DNA of 64,000 nucleotides from Megaustenia siamemsis. Lineage: Eukaryota; Mollusca; Gastropoda; Stylommatophora; Ariophantidae. The stretch spans positions 9,315,030 through 9,379,029 of the forward strand of contig JAVIAB010000102.1 of assembly GCA_032433765.1 (NCBI GenBank). Direction: 5' to 3'. Positions 1 through 10,324 of the stretch are shown here, piece by piece. The translations under genes and the position numbers were made by a program. Under the pieces are notes generated by a model. It was not told where the DNA came from. It searched no databases and saw only the letters and a program-made list of their open reading frames with translations. Numbering within the stretch: position 1 is the first letter of the stretch; every line of letters starts with the position of its first letter.

Positions 1-400
1 AGTTAGGTTTAGAATACTAATGTCGCTATAAAAATATTTTTTTATCAAAGTAATGTGATCCAGTTTCAAAGATGCCTTATTTAACCTATATTTAAAAAAA
101 AGTTAATCGATATTATAAACACCGGCGGGATTATGTAGATGCTTACATCTCACAGCTGATTCTTTAGCATATAGGCATGACCTTCACGGCTGAATGCGCA
201 CCGTCCTAAAATAGTTATGTTTCCACTATAAATTTTTATAAAGAAATGTTACATATGAAATTTCCTGTTTAGCACAAAATGACATTTTAGCCGAAACCGG
301 AAATTATGTGACGTCAAAATCACGGCCGTAGACTCGAGTTCGAGTCATAATTCAGAGGCAAATCTCAATATTTACAGAAAGGAGGCGGCACTATCCATAT
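1..400. other. No recognised feature (left edge)
   Basis: I see no coding frame with a recognisable motif here. It could include the 5' flank or terminal inverted repeat of the transposon that follows, but I could not pair an inverted repeat with the sequence after position 1700. Confidence 0.4.
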
Positions 401-439
401 TATCTTCTGCAAGTCTATGTGAGAATGAATATAAAGGCA

Positions 440-1696
440 AAATATTTTACTGAGCATAACATTGCTATAAAGATTTATCAATACTTCTGCAGAGAGCGTA
501 AAAGGGACATCTTTATTGTTCTTTATCAAACCCTGAGAAGAGAACAATGCATATTTTAGGTTTGTGTAAACGTTCATTTGATCGAATAGTTAAAGGAAGC
601 GGATATTTATTGCCAACAAATGCAAGAAAGCAGGGAAGGAAAGAAACGTTAGACAGTTTTGATAAGGACCTAGTAAAAAGAGAAATCTGTCGAATGTTTG
701 ATATAAACGAAGAAGTGACACTTAGAAAGTTGAAGCTTTGGCTGAAAACTAACAACGACATTGAAATATCAAAAACTTCATTATGGAAAATATTAAGAAG
801 TGCAGGCTTCACCTTTAGAAAGTATGCTGGTGGAAAAACATTATTTGTGAGAAGCCACATCTAGTAGCTCTTAGAAGCAAGTATTTACGTGAAGTGAAGG
901 AAATGCGCGAAAATGATTATGATATTGTTTATTTAGATGAAACTTGGATCAATGCTCATCATACAAATGAAAAGGAATGGCAGTTAGCAGATGGAAGTAT
1001 TAAAAGATCAGTACCAAGCAGTAAAGGGCAACGTTTGATAGTTGCACATGCAGGTAGCAGACATAATGGGTTGTTGCAGAATGCTCATCTCGTTTTCATT
1101 TCAAAATCCATAGACAATAGAGACTACCACTCCGAAATGAATGGGCACATATTTAAAGACTGGATCGAGAAAAGTATCCTTCCAATATTAGACCGACCTT
1201 CTTGTCTGATAATGGACAATGCTTCATACCATAACGTAGTTAACGTAGAAGATAGAATCCCAACATCATCAAGTACAAAAGATGCAATCAAAACGTGGCT
1301 CATAAAAGAACACATACAAGTTAACGACAGCTACTTGAAACCCGAATTGCTTAGCCTTGTAAAACAGACACAACGTACAAAGATATTTAAAATAGACAAG
1401 TTAATTCAAGAACATGGCCATAGATGTTTGAGACTACCTCCATATCATGCACACTTAAATCCTATAGAACTAGTTTGGGCAAAAGTTAAAGGACACGTAG
1501 CATATACAAATAAAACTTTCAAATTATGCGATGTTGAGACACTTACAAATCAGGCTCTATCAAATATAAAGACTACTGGGTAAAATGTGAGGATCATGTG
1601 TTACGACAAGAAGAGGAATATTGGAAAAAGGATGGTTTGTTGTTTGTTCAGCCGAAAGCAGTAATCGACCTATTTGACTCGTCTGATTCTGAATGA
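440..1696 (+). pseudogene. Tc1/mariner-type DDE transposase, frameshifted
   Basis: This is a cut-and-paste transposase remnant that would have bound transposon ends and moved the element in the nucleus. Three frames must be combined to read it: an N-terminal helix-rich part before about 543, a part from 547 to about 845 (DNA-binding region), and the catalytic part from about 850 to 1575, with a last C-terminal piece in a third frame to the stop at 1694-1696. Visible catalytic motifs are YLDETWINAHH (first Asp, near 930), IMDNASYH (second Asp, near 1210) and LPPYHAHLNPIELVW (Glu, near 1460). I count 83 residues between the second Asp and the Glu, far more than the 34 of classic Tc1, which fits the long-spacer group described as DD82E. 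At least three frameshifts make it non-functional as read, unless some are assembly errors. Terminal inverted repeats were not found. The family is confident; the subgroup is inference. Confidence 0.85.
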
Positions 1697-1829
1697 TCAT
1701 TACTCTGATTAAGTCTACAGATAAATAGTTTGATTTGCAAAATTTCCTAGTTGATTTGTTAAACAGTTTATTGTTCAAGACCACCCAAGCAATCAAAAAT
1801 ATGTTATAAGCAAACCAACAACCATTACT

Positions 1830-2010
1830 TTGAATGGAAGCCTGCTTGAGTCAGTACAGAAGTTCAGCTATCTTGGATCCACTATTACAGCCACACTTTC
1901 CTTAGATGAGGAACTAAATGTACGTATTTGAAAGGCAGCGACAACATTTGGGAAACTCACACCAAGAGCATGGAACTATATCAAATTGACTCTACGAACA
2001 AAAGTTCTAT
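1830..2010 (+). pseudogene. Reverse transcriptase C-terminal fragment
   Basis: Translation gives a decayed non-LTR retrotransposon piece with the motif VQKFSYLGSTIT followed by KAATTFGKLTPRAWN, the region just C-terminal to the reverse-transcriptase palm in LINEs with a C-terminal 'LYGAETWT' block. An in-frame stop interrupts it near 1930. It has no start or end of its own. Confidence 0.75.
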
Positions 2011-2282
2011 ATATAATTTAAAATTTGTATACTTGCCACCAAGTAAAATTTTATGGACACGCCTATGGGTCATCGTTGCACTAGATTACTGTAAAACATT
2101 TTGATTAGGGTCAAAATAATAGTTACATGAGCAAAGATCAAAGGAATTCGCCGCTTTAAGAAAACCGTTATAGCTAGACATCGAGTAACACATATGTTCT
2201 CGTGACATGGACATTTTAACACCGTATGCCAAAAATCATGTGAAATCATCAAGAACTTTTTGAATTATAAATCATAACATCT
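2010..2282. other. Unassigned AT-rich spacer
   Basis: No motif or repeat was recognised between two LINE fragments; it may be decayed LINE sequence. Confidence 0.3.
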
Positions 2283-2785
2283 CGGCAAACGAATCTGAAC
2301 GGACTATAACAACAAAACAAATATCAACAGGGCTGAAACTAAGAATGGCAAAATGTTACATCTTCTCAATATTCCTGTATGGTGCAGAAACATGGACATT
2401 AGACAAGAAAACAGAACAGAAAATTGAAGCCTTTGAAATGTGGATTTATAGAAGAATAGGTAGAATTGGATGGAAACAAAAGATAACAAACGAGGAAGTT
2501 TTAAAACAACTGAAAATAAAAAGAGAACTACTAAATACAATTAAGACAAGACAAATGAAATTTTTGGGGCATGTTAAAAGACACAACAGCCTACTAAAAG
2601 TAATATTGGAAGGAAAAATACAAGGTAAAAGAGGCAGAGGCAGACCAAGACTAACATGGACGATTAACATCAAAAGATGGTCAAGTCAATCTATGAAAGT
2701 CTGCACAATCAAAGCAAGAAACAGAGTAGAATAGCGATCCATGGTAGCCAACCTTCGTTGCGGAGCAGGCACATGATGATGATGA
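2283..2785 (+). mobile_element. LINE-b 3' end (GAT-tailed), 5'-truncated
   Basis: This is the C-terminal end of a non-LTR retrotransposon ORF2. It reads from [20 protein letters not shown] through [19 protein letters not shown] and [11 protein letters not shown] to a stop near 2733, then a short 3' end with GAT repeats near 2774. The visible frame of 129 codons is nearly intact, but it has no endonuclease or catalytic RT core, so it cannot move alone. The other family-b copies are at 20912-21436 (split), 21863-22500, 29936-30190, 30521-30590, 40081-40556, 42478-43095 and 45235-45630. Confidence 0.85.
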
Positions 2786-2879
2786 CGTTGGCCTTACCAC
2801 TATATATTTGTGTGGCGTGTGTTGTGACGGATATAACACTTTACTTTTGTCATTTTTAGCTTTTTTTAATGACATTTGT

Positions 2880-3336
2880 TTAAAAAGAGTTCTTATATGT
2901 TATGTTGAGGCAGTCTTAACATATGGATGCAAATCATGGACAATAAAGAAAAACAAACAAGAAAATCACTGAAGGCTGTAGAAATGTGGTTTTACAGAAG
3001 AATGTTGAGAATACCATGGACGGCTAAGAAGAGTAATGAAAACGTTCTGAAAGAAGTTAAAGCAAAAAGAGAGCTAATTTCCAATATTAGGAAGAAACAG
3101 TCATCATTTTTTGGCCATGTAATGAGAAGAGAACAACTGGAATATATTGTAACAACTGTGAAAATTGAGGGACGAAGAGATAGAGGGAACCAAAGAGAAA
3201 AAATACCAGACAGCTTAAGAGAATGGCTTGGCTGAAGGTCAACAACAGAAATGATAAATAACTGTCGAGATCGAAAGTTGTGGAGAGACATGATCATCTA
3301 CGCCAGCAGGCCCGGTACTTGATGATGATGATGATG
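2880..3336 (+). mobile_element. LINE-a 3' end (GAT-tailed), 5'-truncated
   Basis: The C-terminal RT tail contains [19 protein letters not shown], then [14 protein letters not shown] and RDR repeats, ending in (GAT)n at 3321-3336. One stop (near 3235) breaks the final block. Family a is the most abundant LINE in the window, with ten clear copies and one diverged relative. Confidence 0.85.
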
Positions 3337-3339
3337 TAA

Positions 3340-3428
3340 AGGTAAAGTAAAGAGCCCCGTCACGCCAAGTGGCGTATAGGGAATATGATGTTAGTGACCT
3401 GACATTTTACAGACCGTCAGCTTGTTTA
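3340..3428 (-). mobile_element. SINE S2, 3' part
   Basis: This matches the 3' half of the complete S2 copy at 15887-16132, with the signature GTCACGCCAAGTGGCGTATA. The tRNA-like head is missing, so it is a 5'-truncated copy. It directly follows the GAT tail of the LINE-a copy. Confidence 0.7.
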
Positions 3429-3444
3429 GATGTAAGAACACACA

Positions 3445-3780
3445 TTTCTTCTTATGGATGCTCATTGCCATTTATTTTCTATTTCTTTCTTCATTTCTTT
3501 CTTTTCTTCTTTCTTCACTTCCTCTTCTACCCACTCGGGTGTCGAGGTAAGATACAATACTCTGGATCATCTCTCTTTCGGTTGCTTCACTCACTGTCAA
3601 TTAATGTTGTTGTGTTTCTTTGATGTTTTCTGTCTGTTCATCTTACTCTGGGTTTGCCTCTTATTATCCTACCTTCTCATCTTTTACTATGTGTTTAATG
3701 TGGTAAGGAATTGAATGGCATTGTTTGGGCAAACCATTTTATTTGTTGTTTCTGTATGTAGCTTAGGATTGGTTCAGTGC
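3445..3780 (-). mobile_element. LINE-k fragment
   Basis: This is collinear with 24945-25190, a minus-strand LINE C-terminal region that reads as a charged RT tail in reverse complement. It stops abruptly where the tetranucleotide array begins. There is no intact frame. Confidence 0.6.
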
Positions 3781-4185
<405 letters not shown>

Positions 4186-4188
<3 letters not shown>

Positions 4189-4400
4189 CTATTGTCCTTT
4201 CGAGCCGAAGACGGCACATAGGGCAGAACCACAATCTCAAAATCAGAAACCTTGCGTGCCAAAATGACACACATATTGCAGAGATCACTGCATCTAAAAT
4301 CTATGGCTCTGTTTCCATAACAATACTTTTTACAATGACAGCTTGTCAAGCCATCGATCAATCTCCTTAGTCGCCTCTTACGACATGCCTGGAAGGTGTT
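4186..4400 (-). mobile_element. SINE J copy with expanded GATA tail
   Basis: About 215 bp matches the J copies at 19186-19415, 20939-21185 and 41215-41450. It reads from the tail side as CTTTCGAGCCGAAGACGGCA, through a middle that mentions no coding frame, to CTTACGACATGCCTGGAAGG. Its 3' end resembles the 3' end of LINE-f. Confidence 0.8.
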
Positions 4401-4439
4401 ATAAAGCTATGCTTAATGCCTTCGTTTCCTTTCCTGTTG

Positions 4440-4790
4440 ATATGACTTCTGTTTTTTCAGTGATTATTTTCATGATATTTAATTTGCATTTTTAATTCAC
4501 GGATAACATATGTTATCTAATTCTTGAAGTTAGGTCATCGCCACCTATATATATATATATATAGCAAGTCGAAGGGATGAGGTGGGGTTCCGAAAACACC
4601 CCAATGTGACGTCATGATCTAAGCTCGCAATAGACATTTTACCCACAACCACCCCTACTTGCAATGCTGAAAGCGTCACATGGTTTGGGTGATCGCCATC
4701 AGCAGGTAGGCTTGATAGATATATGGGTGGCTTTGGTTAAGCTCATGATTTTTAAATCAAATTATCCACCTTGGCATGCGAGAGATGGAG
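4440..4790. other. Decayed retroelement or unassigned sequence
   Basis: It contains a short TA run near 4547-4562 and a T-rich stretch that resembles part of LINE-k near 25560. Nothing more specific is supported. Confidence 0.3.
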
Positions 4791-5610
4791 AAGAACCAAA
4801 AGTATAGAAAATAAATTAATGCATTTGAAAACAGATACCTCAGGAAAATACTTCGTATACCCTGGAATTATTTCAAGACTAGTATCATCATCATCATCAT
4901 CATCATCATCATAATTGAGTACCGGGCCTGCTGGCGTAGGTGATCATGTCTCTCCACAAATTTCGATCTCGACAGTTATTTATCATTTCTGTTGTTGACC
5001 TTCTGCCAAACCATTCTCTTAAACTGTCTAGTATCTTTTCTCTTTGCTTCCCTCTATCTCTTCGTCCCTCAATTTTCCCATTTGTTACAATATATTCCAG
5101 TTGTTCTCTTCTCATTACATGACCAAAATATGATGGTTGTTTCTTCCTAATATTGGAAATTAGCTCTCTTTTTGCTTTGACCTCTTTGAGAACATTTTCA
5201 TTACTCTTCTTAGCTGTCCATGGTATTCTCAACATTCTTCTGTAAAACCACATTTCTACAGACTCCATGATTTTCTTGTAAGACTAGTACAGAAATAAGA
5301 AAAAAACCACACATCATCCTTACAATTAAATATCACCTCACCTATAACCAAAAGAAGAATTCAGTTATGTGTTGGCCGTGTGATGAGAAGAGACAACACG
5401 AGAAACTTAAAGCAGGCCCTCAAGTGGGAACCAGAGGGTAAAAGAAAGTAGACCGACCTAGAGAAATACTAAAAATAACACTGAGGCAAGAAACAACAAC
5501 AGTAGGCATCAACTCCCTTGACGAGATTAAGGGACTGCCCCACAACATGGACATTGGCGAGATACACTTCCTAGCTGTGCAAAGATTGACACTTGACAGA
5601 AAAGATTGTG
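4790..5610 (+). mobile_element. LINE-f fragment interrupted by LINE-a
   Basis: The parts 4790-4884 and 5280-5610 together read as a decayed family-f RT tail, comparable to 31420-31800: a piece equivalent to 'NAFENKCLMKILG', then VMRRDN and a DRPREI block. A LINE-a copy is inserted between them, so LINE-f is the older element here. Confidence 0.7.
4885..5279 (-). mobile_element. LINE-a copy with target-site duplication
   Basis: A minus-strand family-a tail encodes [19 protein letters not shown] to [10 protein letters not shown] in an open 119-codon frame, with its (TCATCA)n tail on the left. It is bounded by the direct repeat AAGACTAGTA at 4875-4884 and 5280-5289, as expected for target-primed reverse transcription. 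It lies inside a LINE-f copy. Confidence 0.9.
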
Positions 5611-6284
5611 GAACGTAAAGAGTGTTGCATTTGGCTCTCTCTATATATATATATTTGTCTCTCCCTTGCATTTTCCATATTTCGATAATTCTGGTACAGG
5701 TCCCAAGTAACCATATTTTGGGACCCATTGATCACCTGTCACAGGTGGACAACATTCTCCCTTCAGATCCGGAAGTAGGAAGTTCCAACGAAAACATCAT
5801 ACCTGATCCAAGCAAGGAAATAAGAAGACAAACTGTCACAAACTTCGATTTTTGCATGAAACTTTTGGTGATAGCAAGAGGTGGCGTCATTTCTTCAGGT
5901 AAAGGATGAATAAAACACATTTATTTCAATATTTGAAGACCTTTACCGATCGATTGAAAGTTTTTATTTTAAAATTTGATTTCTTGTCCCAGGATCTAAG
6001 TCTAATATACTAAGTTAATACTAAAGTAATAGTCATAGAATAAATTTAATTAGGGATAAAAGACAAGTTGAAATAATAATGAAAATGGAAGCAGGCTACT
6101 GGAGAAATTCTGTAATCAAAATGATTTGTTTATCACCAACACATTCTTCCAACACAGAGAGTCGCAATTATACACCTGGTACAAGATGAATGACACAACG
6201 TGTAGAAGCCAGATAGATTCCAACAAGAACACTTACTTAAATAGACTCAACAGCACAGACAGAAGAATCTTCATCTTCTTCTTT

Positions 6285-6960
6285 CCTTCCTCATTTGCCT
6301 TTCAGCGTCGAGGGGAGATATAATTTGCGGTCTTTTGCTCTTCTGTTCGCCTCTGCTACTGTTATGTTTCCTAGTGCTTCTAATATTCTATCGACCCATC
6401 TTTTTTCGTGGTCGACCCTTGGGTCTGGTGTTCTCACGTTTGTTGAAGGCTCGTTGTGTTGTGTTTTGTTTTTTTTCTGCCTTGTCACGTGGCCAAATCA
6501 TTGTATCTGTTGTTTCCTTATATATTGGGGGGGGGGGGGGGGGCTATTCCTAGCTTTTTCCTCAGTTCTTCATTTCTGATTTTATCTCTCAGACTGTTTC
6601 CTGTCATTCGTCTGACACATTTAATCTCAGTAGAGGTTATTTTTCTTATTGTTCTTGCATCTAGGATCCAGGACTGGCATTGGTAGCACAATGTTGGGAT
6701 GAAGATTGTATTGTAGAGTGCCCGTTTTGCCTCTAGAGTTATTTCCTTGTTGGACAATAGTGGTGATAACTGTCCAGGACGGGCATTGGTAGCACAATGT
6801 TGGGATGAAGATTGTATTGTAGAGTGCCCGTTTTGCCTCTAGAGTTATTTCCTTGTTGGACAATAGTGGTGATAACTGTCCAATGATTTGACAAGCTTTG
6901 ATGCATCTTGAATCTAACTCTGCTGTTTGTGAATTATCGTTTGTCACTAAACTTCCTAGG
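6285..6960 (-). mobile_element. LINE-d tail with internal duplication
   Basis: On the minus strand this reads from a 'YNTIFIPTLCYQCQSW' block through RDKIRNEELRKKLG, RWVDRILEALGNIT and AKDRKLYLPSTLKGK, ending with a GAA-type tail at about 6270. A segment of about 106 bp is tandemly duplicated (from 6668 and again from 6774), and a 17-base G run (6527-6543) breaks the middle. Related copies are at 18070-18320 and, split by a minisatellite, 10840-13015. Confidence 0.8.
6527..6543. repeat. Homopolymer G17
   Basis: Seventeen consecutive G on the + strand within the LINE-d fragment. Such runs are unstable and error-prone in sequencing. Confidence 0.95.
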
Positions 6961-6981
6961 TATTTGAATTCTTCCTAGGTA

Positions 6982-7745
6982 TACTTCACGAATGTGAGAA
7001 ATTGTCTGCTGACATCAAATTGGGACAATTAGTGACTGAGTGCTTATGAATGTTTTGAAAGAAGTGAAACTAATCAGTATATAGATTTGACAGTGAAGAT
7101 TGACATTGTCAGAACAGAAGAGTATACTTCGAAGATTGACATTGTCAGAACGGAAGAGTATACTTCGAAGATTGACAATGTCAAAACAGAAGAGTATACT
7201 TCGAAGATTGACATTGTCAGAACAGAAGAGTATACTTCAAAGATTGACATTGTCAGAACAGAAGAGTATACTTCGAAGATTGACATTGTCAGAACAGAAG
7301 AGTATACTTCGAAGATTGACATTGTCAGAACAGAAGAGTATACTTCAAAGATTGACATTGTCAGAATGGAAGAGTATACTTCGAAGATTGACATTGTCAG
7401 AACAGAAGAGTATACTTCGAAGATTGACATTGTCAGAACAGAAGAGTATACTTCAAAGATTGACAATGTCAGAACAGAAGAGTATACTTCGAAGATTGAC
7501 ATTGTCAGAACGGAAGAGTGTACTTCGAAGATTGACATTGTCAGAACAGAAGAGTATACTTCGAAGATTGACATTGTCAGAACAGAAGAGTATACTTCGA
7601 AGATTGACATTGTCAGAACGGAAGAGTATACTTCGAAGATTGACATTGTCAGAACAGAAGAGTATACTTCACGAAGGAGAGGAATTGTCTGCTGACATCA
7701 GATTTGGACAATTAGTCACTGAGTGCTGATGAATGTTTTGAGAAA
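6982..7745. repeat. 36-bp minisatellite with direct-repeat flanks
   Basis: About 16 near-identical 36-bp units (about 7096-7671) start as AAGATTGACATTGTCAGAAC. The flanks 6982-7064 and 7662-7745 are direct repeats of each other (signature AATTGTCTGCTGACATCA), so the array expanded inside a larger duplication. The unit is 12 codons long and lacks stops in two + frames and one - frame, which gives frames of about 190-209 codons. I treat these as repeat artefacts: no promoter, splice partner or known domain. Confidence 0.9.
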
Positions 7746-7907
7746 ATTGGAGCACCTACCTATGGATGTGTCCAGAGTGCAGTGTTGATGATCCTAACAT
7801 AGCATTACCCATACAGTACAATACTTAGGCAAGCTGTAAGTGGACATCATTAACTTTGTACTAACCAATGTTTCTTTGAATTTATTAAGACTGATGTTTA
7901 AAAGTGT

Positions 7908-8235
7908 ATGCAGAGGGGGGCAGGTTTGTCTCGAGGCAAGACGCCGGTCTCGCGACAGAGAGGTTGTGAGTTCAAATCCAGGCTGCACCAGTTGGGATTT
8001 TTATTTTTGTGATTTCTCTCTGTAGCAATCACCCCTGGTCGCAGCAGCGAGGTCCGGCTTAAAACATTAATTACTCATAGACAGAAAAAATACGAGTATC
8101 TCTGAAGATGGAGTTATCTGCCTATGCGACGAGAGACCCCTGTGCAAAAATCTACCAGGGAAAAATGGATTAACACATAAAATTCAGTTCCTAGTCTTTG
8201 GGGACTTTGTCAGAGGTGCAAGCTGGCGAACGCAA
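7908..8235 (+). mobile_element. SINE S3 (tRNA-like head)
   Basis: The head has an A-box-like block around TCTCGAGGCAAGACGCCGG and a B-box-like GAGTTCAAATCC, followed by a body ending CTGGCGAACGC and an A14 tail. It matches 43618-43899 over its length. This is a Pol III-type SINE, not a functional tRNA gene, because no cloverleaf continues past the head. Confidence 0.8.
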
Positions 8236-8283
8236 AAAAAAAAAAAATTTATGTAGAATATGAAATCTTAAATTTTATTACCG

Positions 8284-8478
8284 GTTACAATTAGAATGTT
8301 AATAACAGTTATAATTAGAATGTTAATAACAGTTATAATTAGAATGTTAATAACAGTTATTAATTAGAATGTTAATAACAGTTATAATTAGAATGTTAAT
8401 AACAGTTATTAATTAGAATGTTAATAACAGTTATAATTAGAATGTTAATAACAGTTATAATTAGAATATTAATAACTC
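8284..8478. repeat. 24-bp AT-rich minisatellite
   Basis: About eight copies of a 24-26 bp unit containing TTAGAATGTTAATAACAGTT. Some units have one or two extra bases. Confidence 0.95.
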
Positions 8479-8569
8479 ACACCAAAAGGTATCGAATTTG
8501 ACCATCTTTTAAATGCTTATTCTTTCATTAATTCCTAAAATATCAACATCACTGAGTTATGTGTTCTTT

Positions 8570-9166
8570 GCAGATCATTGCTCTCATCACGGCCCATCTG
8601 AAAGAATCTCTGTCTCTAGCTAGTTCTCCCACAGATCATTGCTCTTATCACAGCCCATCTGAAAGAATCTCTGTCTCTAGCTGGATCTCCCACAGATCAT
8701 TGCTCTCATCAAGGCCCATCTAAAAAAATCTCTGTCTCTAGCTAGATCTCCCACAGATCATTGCTCTCATCAAGGCCCATCTAAAAAAATCTCTGTCTCT
8801 AGCTAGATCTCCCACAGATCATTGCTCTCATCATGGCCCATCTAAAAAAAATCTCTGTCTCTAGCTAGATCTCCCACAGATCATTGCTCTCATCAAGGCC
8901 CATCTAAAAAAAGTCTCTGTCTCTAGCTAGATCTCCCACAGATCATTGCTCTCATCATGGCCCATCTAAAAAAATCTCTGTCTCTAGCTAGATCTCCCAC
9001 AGATCATTGCTCTCATCAAGGCCCATCTAAAAAAATCTCTGTCTCTAGCTAGATCTCCCACAGATCATTGCTCTCATCAAGGCCCATCTAAAAAAAGTCT
9101 CTGTCTCTAGCTAGATCTCCCACAGATCATTGCTCTCATCATGGCCCATCTAAAAAAAATCTCTGT
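8570..9166. repeat. 61-bp minisatellite
   Basis: About ten copies of a 61-bp unit beginning CACAGATCATTGCTCTCATC. Units differ by length of an A run (6-8) and by AAGG versus ATGG. Confidence 0.95.
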
Positions 9167-9524
9167 AATCAGATATCACACGTTGATTCTGATGCCAAGT
9201 CCAAGGTCTCTTTGATCTTCTGAAAATGTCCTCTTCTTGGTCTGCCTCTGTCTCATCTTTTGAAGTGACCATAGTATTTTACTTTCCTTTATGAGATGAT
9301 ATTTGATAACCTGTTCTTTTCAATGTTTATGTCTTTTAATATTTCTTCATTGCTCTTTTTCATTTTTCAAGGAATCCTAAGAGTTTTTTTTTGCAGCATT
9401 TTGTTTCAAATGAACCGATATTTCTTCATTGGTGTGAGATTGTCCATGATTCACAACTATATTTTGCTATTGGGAAGGTATATGTGCCAGTAGTTTTAAT
9501 TTTACTGTCTTGTTGGTTATTGGT

Positions 9525-9800
9525 GTTCTATCGACCTTTCGAGCAGTTTACGGCCCAAAGGGGACTCTGGTACACTTTCCCTGTTTCAAAATGTTCTTTA
9601 TAGCAGTCTCAATTTTTGCAAAGATCTTTTTATCAAATCTTTTTTTATCTCTGTTCTGTACAAGCATCTCAATCTCATTGAGGGAGCTGATTCCTGCTGC
9701 TTTTGCCTCTCTTATCAATGTTCTTCTCAGTGTTTCTCTGGGTTAGCCCCTTTTCCTTCTGCCTGTTGTTTCCCACTTGAGGGCTTGCTTTGCTATTCAG
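9525..9800 (-). mobile_element. LINE-f 3' end
   Basis: On the minus strand this matches 20435-20760 and encodes a decayed tail with LRRTLIREAKAAGI and SLNEIEML blocks. Its 3' end carries the conserved pair of words 'ggcccaaag' and 'tcgaaaggtcgatag' that ends all family-f copies. Confidence 0.75.
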
Positions 9801-10151
9801 TTATTGGTATTAAGGTATCATTAATACAAAAGTTAATTCAGACGCAGATTTTAAATTTTTGTGTTTTTTACAAATTGGAACCACCTCTATAACTAATTAA
9901 TTATTAGAATGAGAGGAATGTACCCAACTCAGAACATCACTACCAATAATTGCTACAATATTTGTATGAATATAACTAAAATGTCACTTTTAAATTGGAG
10001 CAAGCAGCTGAACAACTTATACATAGATTGCTTGCTGTTTTTGAAACTTGCTGCTAATTTCATCTCTAACTTTCTGTCACTTCGCATGTAAAATGCTCAT
10101 AAAAAAATATTAATATGAAAAATTATTGTATCTTATTATTTGTATTCACAG

Positions 10152-10324
10152 AATGAAATATCAAAAGTTGACTGCTGTTCAGAAAGCAGCAAAATCTGTG
10201 AACAATGTTGAACGCAAGCTCCGAAGCAATCCTGTATTTATTGCTCTCATTGTTGTGACGTTTTTTCTATATTCTGCTTATTTTATCTTGAATTTAATGG
10301 CTTTGAATCCGGCATACAGTGGAG
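10152..10324 (+). CDS. Membrane-protein gene, first visible exon
   Basis: The acceptor is TTTGTATTCACAG and the donor is GGAG|GTAATT. Translation from the ATG at 10153 gives 57 codons plus one base, including a basic N-terminus (KLTAVQKAAKSVNNVERKLR) and the first transmembrane span. Confidence 0.8.

Noticed and set aside
7074..7729. Three overlapping frames of about 190-209 codons
   Set aside because: 36-bp array translated in three frames; no support for expression.
7908..7995. A functional tRNA gene
   Set aside because: A and B box-like blocks are present but no complete cloverleaf; the same head occurs in a second, duplication-flanked SINE copy at 43618.
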